DNA from: CALMNV01 sp035688975
GTDB taxonomy: Bacteria > Actinomycetota > Actinomycetes > Actinomycetales > Dermatophilaceae
Reading direction: 5' to 3'
DNA length: 51,125 bases
NCBI RefSeq assembly: GCF_035688975.1
Contig: NZ_DASSMH010000131.1
Span: forward strand, 1-51,125
Below the pieces are notes generated by a model. That model searched no databases and was not told the origin of the DNA. It saw only the letters and a program-made list of their open reading frames with translations. The position numbers were made by a program, and so were the translations under genes. Position 1 is the stretch's first letter, and each line of letters opens with the position of its first letter. Shown piece after piece: positions 25,001 through 32,350 of this stretch.

Positions 25001-25230
25001 CGGCCCTGGCCCAGATCGGCCGGGGAGCCGGCCTGACCGGTCGAAGGGCTGCGGTCCAGGAACAGCCTGCGCTGAAGGGCTCGGACGACCCCGACTGGGC
25101 TCGTCGGCTCGTTGAGGCCACCGCGGACGGGATGGGAGCGGCGACCTTCCGGGCCGCGTCCGGCAGCTGGTGCGCGACCTGTGCCGTCAAGGGCTGCTGC
25201 CCGCTGCAGCGCGAGGGGGACGCGCTGTGA
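22063..25230 (+). CDS. adnA: AdnA subunit of the AdnAB helicase-nuclease
   Basis: AdnAB is the actinobacterial DNA end-resection motor with a helicase and a nuclease in each subunit. The 1055-residue protein has UvrD-type motor motifs (GGPGTGKST near residue 36, VVVDDAQEL, LGDPDSAVQTFRGAD, VAVTRSTERL) and a C-terminal RecB nuclease with GRVDRIERD and VVDLKTGAGKP. Cysteines in CATCAVKGCC suggest a 4Fe-4S cluster, with another Cys upstream (SQCSLSWFL). The Walker B reads DD, as I recall for AdnA, whose motor is the weaker of the pair. TGGAAT at 22051-22056 lies 6 nt before GTG 22063. AdnB overlaps the end by 4 nt. Confidence 0.9.
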   Translation: MVILRRAPARVGAPVELTAAQRAAVDADGPLLRVLGGPGTGKSTLAVELVAEAVRRGARADACLLLASTRAEAARQRERVTARLAATSTQPLARTWQAFGFGVLRAEAALAGEPLPRLVGGPEQDLILRDLLAGHAAGDAPGPEWPEPVRAALGTRGFRNELRDLLMRAVEHGQGPDELAALGLGHGRPEWVAAAHVLREYDAVTAFSRHGSYDPAWVLTATADRLEDDPAALDRLRDRLRLVVVDDAQELTSAAARLLRVVAAAGLRVVLLGDPDSAVQTFRGADPGFLAHGWSALGPGPTVVLDSSHRLPSRIADVGHRVARHIGALGGGAQRGATAVREGGVVDVGLFRSAAQEAGAIGSLLRRAALVDGVPWDDMAVIVRGSGRATTLRRLLVNAGVPVASATTETPVRDEPAVRPLVALFEEALVIARAEFTGRRHLIDPVRAADLLVSPVGGADAVSLRRLRRLLRREELESGGHRSSDELLAELLRQPQRARLLGSCGRAAARVATALEAGVQAAGLTENGTWCAGVTAEVVLWAIWDAAGVAEPWRRTALAGGPGAERADRDLDAVLGLFDAAAAFVDRLPQAGPDQFLDHVTGQDVPGDTLLARSQSGPRVELLTPQSAAGRQWRVVVVAGVQEGVWPDLRLRGSVLGSEELVDVVTGRPRSLRAAQAAVRYDETRLFHVAVTRSTERLVVTAVGNEDEQPSVYLDLVDPPSDADGGVAEEVRPHTEVGSPMTLPGLVGRLRREAVSPDPTVSRAAVELLAVAARAGVAGADPASWWALRQLSDERPVRPDGESVTVSPSKVERFSQCSLSWFLTAVGGGGPSLGPASIGTMVHDVVAEHPDADLETLTAEVDRRWGQLGLPPGWVTERKRAEAHDMVARFVDYRCQARADGWELAAVEVDFEAPVGRARLAGRVDRIERDAAGRLRVVDLKTGAGKPAAADIGEHGQLGAYQVAVESGAFPDLGTGSAGAALAQIGRGAGLTGRRAAVQEQPALKGSDDPDWARRLVEATADGMGAATFRAASGSWCATCAVKGCCPLQREGDAL

Positions 25231-28200
25231 GCCCCCGCTTCTCGGCGCTCGACATCGCCCGCGCGCTCGGCAAACCCGCCCCCACCGCGGAGCAGCAGGC
25301 GGTCATCGAGGCCGGCCCCCGACCACTGCTCGTCGTCGCGGGTGCCGGCTCCGGCAAGACCGAGACCATGGCCGCCCGCGTCATCTGGCTGGTGGCCAAC
25401 GGGTTCGTCGAGCCCGACCAGGTCCTTGGCCTCACCTTCACCCGCAAGGCGGCGTCCGAGCTCGCGCAACGCATCGCGCAGCGGCTGCGCAGCCTGGTCC
25501 GGGTCGGCCTGTGGACCCCACCGACCGACGACGGCACCGGTGCCGAGGTGCTCGGCGGCACCCCGACCGTGTCGACCTACCACGCGTATGCCGGCCGCCT
25601 CGTGCGCGAGCACGCGCTCCGGCTCGGCATCGAGCCCGAGTTCCGGCTGCTCACGGAGGCGGGGGCGTGGCAGCTGGCGGCCGAGGCGGTCGCCCGTTAC
25701 GACGGGCCGATGGGCGGGGTCGTCAAGGCGGAGTCGACGGTCATCGGTGGCGTCATGTCGTTGGCCGGCGAGATGGCCGAGCACCTGCTCACCCCGGACG
25801 ACGTCACGGCATACCTCGACGAGGTCCTCGGCACGGTCGCCGCCCTGCCCGACGGGGAGGGCACGGGCTCGCTCACGCCGGTGCGAGACCTCCTGCAGGC
25901 GCTGGGGGAGCGGCGGGCGGTCCTGCCCATCGTCCGGCGCTACCTCGAGCTGAAGCGGTCGCGCGACTCCCTGGACTTCGCCGACCAGATGGCCCTCGCC
26001 GCCCGGCTCGCCGCCGCCACGCCACACGTCGGCGCCGTCGAGCGGCAGCGGTTCCGCGCCGTCCTGCTCGACGAGTTCCAGGACACCTCCGAGGCCCAGC
26101 TCGTGCTGCTGCGGTCCCTCTTCGGCGGCGGCGCCGACGCCGTCACGCTCACGGCAGTCGGCGATCCCAACCAGTCGATCTACGGCTGGCGAGGGGCGAG
26201 CGCGACGACGCTGGCCCGCTTCCCCGACGAGTTCACCGACGCGGCCGGCCCGGCCGACGTCCTGCCCCTGTCCACGAGCTGGCGCAACGACGAGGTCATC
26301 CTCGACGCGGCCAACGTCACGGTGGGCCCCCTTCGGGCGGCCCACGTCGAGCCGCTGACCGCCCGGCCCGGGGCCGGTCGGGGCGCCCTCACCGTCGCCC
26401 GGGCCCTGTCCGTCGAGGACGAGATGCGCCACGCCGCCCAGTGGATCGCCGCGCGATGGCGCAGCCCGAGCGGGCGCCGCACCGGCCGTTCGGCGGCGCT
26501 CCTCTGCCGGCGACGTGCCCACTTCCCGCTCGCCATCGAGGCTCTGCGGGAGCAGGGCCTGCCCATCGAGGTGGTCGGACTCGGCGGGTTGCTCCTGACC
26601 CCGGAGGTGGGCGACCTCGTGTCCGCGCTCTGGGTCGTGCAGGACCCGAGCCGCGGCGACCGCCTGCTGCGCCTGCTCGCCGGTCCGGTGGCCCGGCTGG
26701 GACCGGCCGACCTCGACGGCCTGTGGGCCTGGGCTCGCGAGCTGCACAGCCGTCCGTGGCGCGACGGGCGGCCGCGCCCCACGCAGGAGGCCCTGCCGCT
26801 CGACGTGGGCGCCGACGCCGCGCCGTCCGAGGGCGCCCACCTCGTGTACACGCCGCGACCGGTCGAGGACCTCGCGGCGGACAGCGTCGACGAGGCGACG
26901 CTCGTCGAGGCGCTCGACGAGCTGCCACCGCCGGGCTGGGTGGCCCGGTCGGGGGCTCGGCTCAGTCCCACGGCGCGCGACCGGCTCGCCGCACTCGCCG
27001 CGGTCGTGCGCTCCCTGCGGCACCTCACCGCCCTGCCGCTGGTGGATCTCGTGGCGGAGGCTGAGCGGGCCCTGGGGCTCGACGTGGAGGTGCTGTCCCG
27101 GCCGGAGCACACCGACTCCACGGCTCGAGTGCACCTCGACGCGTTCGCCGACGTCGCGTCGCGCTATGCCGCGAGCGCCGACCGGCCCACGCTCGCGGGC
27201 TTCCTCTCCTGGCTCGACGCCGCCCGGGAGCAGGAGCGCGGGCTCGACGTCGGCCACGTCGAGACGGACAGCGACGCCGTGCAGGTCCTCACGGTCCACG
27301 CGGCCAAGGGCCTGGAGTGGGACGTCGTCGCGGTCCCGGCCCTCGTCGAGTCGGTGTTCCCCGACCACTCCGCGTCGGCGGTGGGCCTCGTCGACGACGA
27401 GTGGCAGCTGACCGGCACGCCCACCGACAAGGGGTGGCTGACCGGGATCGACGCGGTCCCCTACGACCTTCGCGGGGACCGCGACGGGCTGCCCTTCCTC
27501 GACTGGCGTGGGGCCGCGGACCGCAAGGCGCTCGGCCGGCAGATCGAGGCGTTCGCAGCCGCGGGCGGAGCACACGCCATCGCGGAGGAGCGACGCCTGG
27601 CCTACGTCGCCTTCACCCGGGCGCGGTCCGAGCTGCTCCTGTCGACCCATTTCTGGGGCGCCACGCGCAAGAGCCTCTGCGCACCGTCGCGGTTCCTCAC
27701 CGAGCTGGTCCACGCGCTGGCCGAGCGCGTGACGCAGTCCGCGTGGGCCGACCGCCCCGACCCGGTGGCGGGCCCGAAGGGCAAGCTCGTCGCGCCGAGC
27801 AACCCCTTCCTCGCCGAGCCGGTCTGCGCGTCGTGGCCGCACGACCCGATGGCGAGCCGACGGGTCCGGCTGCAGGAGGCTGTCGACCGGCTCGTGGAGC
27901 GGGCCGCGGCGGGTGGGTCACCGTCACGACCGGGCGACCCGCGCCACGACGACCTGCGCCTCCTCCTCGCCGAGCGGGCGGCACGGCGGACCCCCGCTGT
28001 GCCCGTGGTCCACGTGCCGCGACACCTGTCGGCTTCCTCGGTCGTGGCCCTGGCGCGGGACGCCGAGGTCTTCGCCATGGGCCTGCGTCGGCCCATGCCG
28101 AGTCCGCCGGGCGTCGCCGCCCGGCAGGGGACCGCCTTCCACGCCTGGGTTGAGGAGCACTACGCGCGGGCCTCGATCGTGGACCTCCTCGAGCTGCCGG

Positions 28201-28604
28201 GAAGCGCCGACGAGGAGCCCGCCGGTGCCTCGGCCCTGACGCAAATGAAGCGTCTCTTCCTCGCGAGTGAGTGGGCCGACCGCGTGCCCGAGGAGATCGA
28301 GCTCGCCGTCGAGACGGTCGTCGACGGCATCGCGGTCCGCGGACGGATCGACGCCGTCTTCCCCCGCGACGACGGAGGGTGGACCGTCGTCGACTGGAAG
28401 ACCGGCGCCCCCCCGACCGGGCGGGAGGCTGCCGTCCGCGCCCTGCAGCTGGGGGCGTATGCCGTCGCCTACGCCCGCTTGCGTGGCGTCGACCCGGGCC
28501 GGGTGGACGCGGCGTTCTACTACGCCGCCGACGGCGTCACGGTGCGGCCGCCGGTGCCGGACGAGGAGCAGCTCGTCCAGCTGCTCGGAGCGGTGCCCGG
28601 CTGA
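25227..28604 (+). CDS. adnB: AdnB subunit of the AdnAB helicase-nuclease
   Basis: This 1125-residue subunit provides the main motor. Motifs in order are AGAGSGKTETMAARV near residue 35, LTFTRKAASEL, VLLDEFQDTSEAQ, GDPNQSIYGWRGAS, LTVHAAKGLEWD, YVAFTRAR, and a C-terminal RecB-type nuclease with GRIDAVFPRDDGG and TVVDWKTGAPP. The length matches mycobacterial AdnB. The GTG start overlaps the adnA stop (GTGA), so the subunits are translationally coupled, as expected for a 1:1 heterodimer. The end of the gene carries a 16-bp tandem duplication covering the stop codon. The convergent neighbour begins 48 nt further on. Confidence 0.92.
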   Translation: MSPRFSALDIARALGKPAPTAEQQAVIEAGPRPLLVVAGAGSGKTETMAARVIWLVANGFVEPDQVLGLTFTRKAASELAQRIAQRLRSLVRVGLWTPPTDDGTGAEVLGGTPTVSTYHAYAGRLVREHALRLGIEPEFRLLTEAGAWQLAAEAVARYDGPMGGVVKAESTVIGGVMSLAGEMAEHLLTPDDVTAYLDEVLGTVAALPDGEGTGSLTPVRDLLQALGERRAVLPIVRRYLELKRSRDSLDFADQMALAARLAAATPHVGAVERQRFRAVLLDEFQDTSEAQLVLLRSLFGGGADAVTLTAVGDPNQSIYGWRGASATTLARFPDEFTDAAGPADVLPLSTSWRNDEVILDAANVTVGPLRAAHVEPLTARPGAGRGALTVARALSVEDEMRHAAQWIAARWRSPSGRRTGRSAALLCRRRAHFPLAIEALREQGLPIEVVGLGGLLLTPEVGDLVSALWVVQDPSRGDRLLRLLAGPVARLGPADLDGLWAWARELHSRPWRDGRPRPTQEALPLDVGADAAPSEGAHLVYTPRPVEDLAADSVDEATLVEALDELPPPGWVARSGARLSPTARDRLAALAAVVRSLRHLTALPLVDLVAEAERALGLDVEVLSRPEHTDSTARVHLDAFADVASRYAASADRPTLAGFLSWLDAAREQERGLDVGHVETDSDAVQVLTVHAAKGLEWDVVAVPALVESVFPDHSASAVGLVDDEWQLTGTPTDKGWLTGIDAVPYDLRGDRDGLPFLDWRGAADRKALGRQIEAFAAAGGAHAIAEERRLAYVAFTRARSELLLSTHFWGATRKSLCAPSRFLTELVHALAERVTQSAWADRPDPVAGPKGKLVAPSNPFLAEPVCASWPHDPMASRRVRLQEAVDRLVERAAAGGSPSRPGDPRHDDLRLLLAERAARRTPAVPVVHVPRHLSASSVVALARDAEVFAMGLRRPMPSPPGVAARQGTAFHAWVEEHYARASIVDLLELPGSADEEPAGASALTQMKRLFLASEWADRVPEEIELAVETVVDGIAVRGRIDAVFPRDDGGWTVVDWKTGAPPTGREAAVRALQLGAYAVAYARLRGVDPGRVDAAFYYAADGVTVRPPVPDEEQLVQLLGAVPG

Positions 28605-28632
28605 CGCGGCTCCCGGCTGACGCGGCTCCCGG
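28596..28632. repeat. 16-bp tandem duplication over the adnB stop codon
   Basis: CCCGGCTGACGCGGCT occurs at 28596-28611 and again at 28612-28627, followed by CCCGG. The first copy contains the adnB stop TGA. It looks like a small slippage duplication. Confidence 0.75.
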
Positions 28633-28652
28633 AGCGCCGGCCCGAGGAGCCC

Positions 28653-30143
28653 TCACGCTCCTCGAGCGGCTCCGCCCGGCGGCGGCGTCACGGGCACGAA
28701 GACCGAGGCGCCCTCGTGCAGGTCGACGACTCCGTTCGTGGCTCCGGGCTCCGCCTGCTCGAGGGAGTCGTCGCCCTCCTCGAACTCCACCGGCGCCGGC
28801 CCTGTCGGAGCCGTGTCGACGGTCGGGGCCGTGTCGACGGTCTCGCCGGACTCGACGGCGTCGTCGCTCTCGCCGGCTGGCACCGCGGCGCCCCTCTCGA
28901 CGGACGGCACCGTCCCACCCGGGTCGGCATCCCCGGACTCCGGCTCCGGCCGCCGGCTCGGGAACGGCTCGTGCGGCTGGGTGGCGTCGTCGGCTGGCGT
29001 GGGGACGGCGGCCACGACGCTGGTGACGGGCGCCGGCTGCCGGCCCGCCTGTCCGTCCGCCTGTCCGGCAGGCTCCGCCTGCCCGGCAGGCACCGCCTGC
29101 CCGTCAGGCTCCGCCTGCCGGTCCGGCTCCGGGTGCTGGTCCGCCCCGGCCCCGCGCCGCGCGCGGTCGGCTGCCTCGCGGGCCCGCCTGGCGGCCACGT
29201 CCCGGGCCCGACGCTCCTCCTCGACGTAGGTCCGCTCGTCGAGCGCCCGAAGCTGGTCCGCGACCCGCTCCACGACGGTCAGCTCACCCGCCGACAGGGC
29301 GCTAAGGAGGCGGGTGACGAGGGACATCTCGGCCGCCAGGCGGCCGCGGGTGAGCAGGTTGGGGTCGGGGCGCTCGACCCGCGACTGGGCGTAGGCCTCG
29401 AGCACCGCATCGAGGGCGGCGGGGGTGGCCTGCGTGACGAGCGCGGCGAGGTCGTCAGCGGGATCGGCCACCCGGGACTGCTCCCATGCCAGCAGTCCGC
29501 GCACGCGACCCGTCGAGGCATCCGAGTCGTCGTCGAACGTGGCGAGCACGTTGTCCCCGGTGAAGGTGCCGTGCACCGTCGTCGGCGCGAACCGCCACAG
29601 CGACACGTCCTCGAGCGAGCGTTCCCACCGGGCGAGCAGCCCCGTCGGCACGTGTCCGGTCGCCGCGGCCCGATCGAGCTCGGTGAGCCGACGTGAGCGA
29701 TGGGTCTCGGCGTCGTAGACGGGCCGGTCCGCCTCCTCCATGAGCGTGATGTCGACGTTGTGCACGTGGGCGAGGGTGCGGCCCACCTCGCCGGCGAGGC
29801 CCGGGCCCTGCGGGAGCCGGGCGAAGTCGAGGGGACGCCCCGGCACCCGGAGGTAGACCACGGCCCGGCCCTCGGGGACGACGACGTGTCCCCGCACCAT
29901 GGGGATGGCCACGTCGAGGCGGCGGCCGACGAGCGTCGACAGCGCCGTGATGCCCTCCAGCATGGCGCCGGCGGCCTGGGTGCGGGGCGCCTTGATGACC
30001 CAGCGCCGGTCCTGGCTGTCCTTGATGTGGGCGACCTCGTAGAGGTCGGCCGGCCCGACGGGGACTCCGGCGACGAAGGCGGGATCGAGGCCCGGCACCG
30101 CCGAGCTCGCGAGGGCGGCCAGGAAGAGGGGGCTGCGGGTCAC
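28653..30143 (-). CDS. Degenerate aminoglycoside/macrolide phosphotransferase-like protein with a low-complexity tail
   Basis: The first 320 residues follow the APH/choline-kinase fold: RRWVIKAPRTQAAGAMLEGITAL near the N terminus, then HVHNVDI, HGTFTGDNVLATF and LLAWEQSRVADPADDLAAL. The catalytic Brenner motif is normally HGD(L/I)xxxN and the metal motif starts with an Asp (IDW). Here they read HGTFTGDN and LLAWE, so both key aspartates seem to be lost. The last 170 residues are rich in Ala, Pro, Asp and Glu, with repeats such as QAEPAGQ. The protein is probably a pseudokinase or scaffold. GTG 30143 lies 6 nt after TACGGT (30155-30150) and is divergent from nudC. It converges with adnB. Confidence 0.75.
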   Translation of the reverse strand: MTRSPLFLAALASSAVPGLDPAFVAGVPVGPADLYEVAHIKDSQDRRWVIKAPRTQAAGAMLEGITALSTLVGRRLDVAIPMVRGHVVVPEGRAVVYLRVPGRPLDFARLPQGPGLAGEVGRTLAHVHNVDITLMEEADRPVYDAETHRSRRLTELDRAAATGHVPTGLLARWERSLEDVSLWRFAPTTVHGTFTGDNVLATFDDDSDASTGRVRGLLAWEQSRVADPADDLAALVTQATPAALDAVLEAYAQSRVERPDPNLLTRGRLAAEMSLVTRLLSALSAGELTVVERVADQLRALDERTYVEEERRARDVAARRAREAADRARRGAGADQHPEPDRQAEPDGQAVPAGQAEPAGQADGQAGRQPAPVTSVVAAVPTPADDATQPHEPFPSRRPEPESGDADPGGTVPSVERGAAVPAGESDDAVESGETVDTAPTVDTAPTGPAPVEFEEGDDSLEQAEPGATNGVVDLHEGASVFVPVTPPPGGAARGA

Positions 30144-30183
30144 CCGTCCACCGTAGGCGGAGTGGCCCCCCTAGGGTGGGACG
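30144..30183. promoter_or_regulatory. Compact divergent leaderless promoter pair
   Basis: The 40-nt gap contains TACGGT for the left gene (30155-30150, 6 nt before its GTG) and TAGGGT for nudC (30172-30177, 6 nt before its GTG). The two -10 boxes are 16 bp apart, so polymerases at the two promoters must compete for space, and each -35 region falls in the opposite gene's start. Confidence 0.65.
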
Positions 30184-31110
30184 GTGGCGACGACGCACGA
30201 GATTCTCGGGGACCTGGCTCTCTCGCGGGGAACCCTCGACCGGGTCGGCCACGAGCGACGCGAGCCGCAGATCGTGCCCCACCTGCTCCGCGACCCGGCC
30301 ACGCGGGTCCTCGACGTGCGGGGCGCGCTCCTTCCCGTGGCCGCGGTGAGCGACGGTCCCGCGCTGGTGCTGCGCCCCCCGGACGAGCGCGATGCGGACC
30401 GCCTCGTGGTGCACCTTGGGCGCGACGAGGAGGGCACGGCATACGTGGCGGCCATCGGCCCGAGCGACGAGTCCCTCGGCCCCCCGCACTGGCTCACCCT
30501 CCGTCAGCTCGGCCCGGCCCTCGGCGACCGCGACGCCGGCATCTGCACGACCGCGGTGGCGCTGGCGAACTGGCACGCCGCGCACCCGCGCTGCCCCCGG
30601 TGCGGGGAGCCGACGCTGCCGACGCAGGCCGGCTGGGTCCGCCAGTGCCCGGCGGACGAGAGCGAGCACTATCCGCGCACCGATCCCGCCGTCATCATGT
30701 CGGTGCTCGACCCCGACGACCGGCTGCTCCTCGGACGGTCACCGCACTGGCCCGAGGGCCAGTTCTCCGTCCTCGCCGGCTTCGTCGAGCCCGGCGAGTC
30801 CTTCGAGGCCGCCGTGGCGCGCGAGGTTGCGGAGGAGGTCGGCCTCGCCCTCGAGGACATGCGCTACCTCGGCAACCAGCCCTGGCCCTTCCCCTCGTCC
30901 GTCATGATCGGATACGAGACGCGGACCCGGCAGACCGAGCTGCGCCTCGACCCCACGGAGATCGCCGAGGCGCGGTGGGTGACCCGGGACGACTACGTGG
31001 GCCTGTTGCGACGTGGGGCGATTCGAGTGCCGTCAGGCATCTCCATCGCGCGTCGGATCATCGAGCACTGGCTCGGCCGGCCCGTCGACTCCGTCGCCCC
31101 CGAGGCCTGA
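30184..31110 (+). CDS. nudC: NAD(+) diphosphatase / NAD-cap hydrolase NudC
   Basis: NudC splits NADH or NAD into NMN(H) and AMP and can remove NAD caps from RNA. The 308-residue protein has an N-terminal domain, a zinc ribbon, and the Nudix box GFVEPGESFEAAVAREVAEEVGL near residue 200. The NudC-specific motif (S)QPWPFPxS follows as GNQPWPFPSSVMIGY. The zinc ribbon shows CPRCG and then a single Cys (RQCPADESEHYPR), so the fourth ligand of the usual CxxC...CxxC is absent or replaced. GTG 30184 lies 6 nt after TAGGGT. It corresponds in place to Rv3199c. A hairpin at 31169-31194 ends the unit. Confidence 0.93.
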   Translation: MATTHEILGDLALSRGTLDRVGHERREPQIVPHLLRDPATRVLDVRGALLPVAAVSDGPALVLRPPDERDADRLVVHLGRDEEGTAYVAAIGPSDESLGPPHWLTLRQLGPALGDRDAGICTTAVALANWHAAHPRCPRCGEPTLPTQAGWVRQCPADESEHYPRTDPAVIMSVLDPDDRLLLGRSPHWPEGQFSVLAGFVEPGESFEAAVAREVAEEVGLALEDMRYLGNQPWPFPSSVMIGYETRTRQTELRLDPTEIAEARWVTRDDYVGLLRRGAIRVPSGISIARRIIEHWLGRPVDSVAPEA

Positions 31111-31168
31111 GAGCGCCCGGGCGTGACGCGCCCGCAGCGTGGCCTCGGGCGGTGGCCTCGGGCGCTGG

Positions 31169-31194
31169 CCTCGCGGTGGTCTCGGACCGCGAGG
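31169..31194. terminator. Hairpin between convergent nudC and mycoredoxin genes
   Basis: CCTCGCGGT (31169-31177) and ACCGCGAGG (31186-31194) are perfectly complementary with an 8-nt loop. Just upstream a GTGGCCTCGGGCG-like unit is repeated about three times. It lies between converging genes and can serve both. Confidence 0.7.
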
Positions 31195-31196
31195 GG

Positions 31197-31457
31197 TCAG
31201 CTCGCGAGGCGCTCACGCACCAGGGCGAGGGACGGGTTGGTGGCCGCGGAACCGTCGGGGAAAAGGACCGTCGGGACCGTCCGGTTGCCGCCGTTGAGCC
31301 GTTCGACGAGGTCCACGTGCTCCGGGCTCGCGTCGAGGTCGATCTCGGTGAAGGGCACCCCGTCACGGGCCAGCTGGCTCTTGAGCCGGGAGCAGTAGCC
31401 GCACCAGCTGGTCGTGAACATCACGACCGATCCGCGCTGCGGGGTGGCGTCCGTCAT
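31197..31457 (-). CDS. mrx1: Mycoredoxin (glutaredoxin-like)
   Basis: The 86-residue thioredoxin-fold protein has the active site TSWCGYCSRLK near residue 17 and the cis-Pro loop TVPTVLF. Mycoredoxin-1 reduces mycothiol mixed disulfides on proteins, the actinobacterial counterpart of glutaredoxin. CGYC is the motif of M. tuberculosis Mrx1 (Rv3198A), which sits beside uvrD2 and nudC as here. AAGGAG lies 5 nt before the ATG. It is divergent from the PPK2 gene. Confidence 0.92.
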   Translation of the reverse strand: MTDATPQRGSVVMFTTSWCGYCSRLKSQLARDGVPFTEIDLDASPEHVDLVERLNGGNRTVPTVLFPDGSAATNPSLALVRERLAS

Positions 31458-31507
31458 GTGCGTGCTCCTTGGGCGAGGCCGAGAGGGGGCGATGCCAAGA
31501 TGGTCGC

Positions 31508-32350
31508 ATGGGCAAGCACACGGCGACCGGCCGGCACCGCATGGACGCCGCGCTCTACGAGGCGGAGCTGCGCCGCCTGCAGGCGCAGCTCGTGGTCCTG
31601 CAGGAGTATGGCCGCGCGACCGGCCAGCGCGTCGTCGTCGTCTTCGAGGGCCGCGACGCCGCCGGCAAGGGCTCGGCCATCAAGCGCATCTCGGAGTACC
31701 TCAACCCCCGCTGGGCCCGGATCGCGGCGCTGCCCGCCCCCAGCGAACGGCAGAAGACCCAGTGGTACTTCCAGCGCTACATCGAGCACCTGCCGTCGGC
31801 CGGTGAGATCGTGCTGTTCGACCGCTCGTGGTACAACCGGGCCGGTGTCGAGCGGGTCATGGGCTTTTGCACAGATGCCGAGTACGACCGCTTCCTGGTG
31901 CAGGCGCCGCTCTTCGAGCGGATGCTCGTCGACGACGGCATCCTCCTGCGCAAGTACTGGTTCTCGGTCTCGGACGTCGAGCAGCAGAAGCGGTTCCGCT
32001 CCCGGGCCAAGGACCCGATGCGGCGGTGGAAGCTCTCCCCGATGGACCTGGAGTCCATCACCCGGTGGGAGGACTACTCGGAGGCCAAAGACCGCATGAT
32101 GCAGGCCACCGACAAGCCCTGGGCGCCGTGGTTCGTTGTCGAGTCCGACGACAAGCGCGCCTCGCGCATCAACGTCATGCACCACCTGCTCGCGTCCATC
32201 CCGCACGAGGCCATCGAGCCGTCCGTGCCACCGATTCCGGACCGCCCGCCGGCCCGCGGCTACGTCCGTCCGCCCATGGAGACCCAGACCTACGTGCCCG
32301 ACCATGCCGGCGAGCTCATGGCGCGGCAGCGGCGCGGGGGCCCGTCCTGA
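31508..32350 (+). CDS. ppk2: Polyphosphate kinase 2 family protein
   Basis: PPK2 enzymes move phosphate between polyphosphate and nucleotides, usually making GTP or ATP from the diphosphates. The 280-residue protein has the P-loop FEGRDAAGKGSAIKR near residue 49, the QWYFQRYIEHLP segment, Walker B LFDRSWYNRAGVERVMGF near 106, the lid-type RSRAKDPMRRWKLSPMD, and PWFVVESDDKRASRIN. The length fits the single-domain class I PPK2. The ATG at 31508 lies 6 nt after a weak CAAGAT box. The stop overlaps the probable start of uvrD2, so the two genes are likely one operon. Confidence 0.93.
   Translation: MGKHTATGRHRMDAALYEAELRRLQAQLVVLQEYGRATGQRVVVVFEGRDAAGKGSAIKRISEYLNPRWARIAALPAPSERQKTQWYFQRYIEHLPSAGEIVLFDRSWYNRAGVERVMGFCTDAEYDRFLVQAPLFERMLVDDGILLRKYWFSVSDVEQQKRFRSRAKDPMRRWKLSPMDLESITRWEDYSEAKDRMMQATDKPWAPWFVVESDDKRASRINVMHHLLASIPHEAIEPSVPPIPDRPPARGYVRPPMETQTYVPDHAGELMARQRRGGPS

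Noticed and set aside
24942..27842. Very long leftward open frame opposite adnA-adnB
   Set aside because: It is antisense to two genes with complete helicase and nuclease motifs. Long open antisense frames are expected at this GC content. The product shows no domain and an amino-acid mix typical of a shadow frame.
28653..30143. Phosphotransferase annotated as a macrolide or aminoglycoside resistance enzyme
   Set aside because: Both catalytic aspartates appear to be missing and the context is DNA and NAD metabolism, so a resistance call is not supported.
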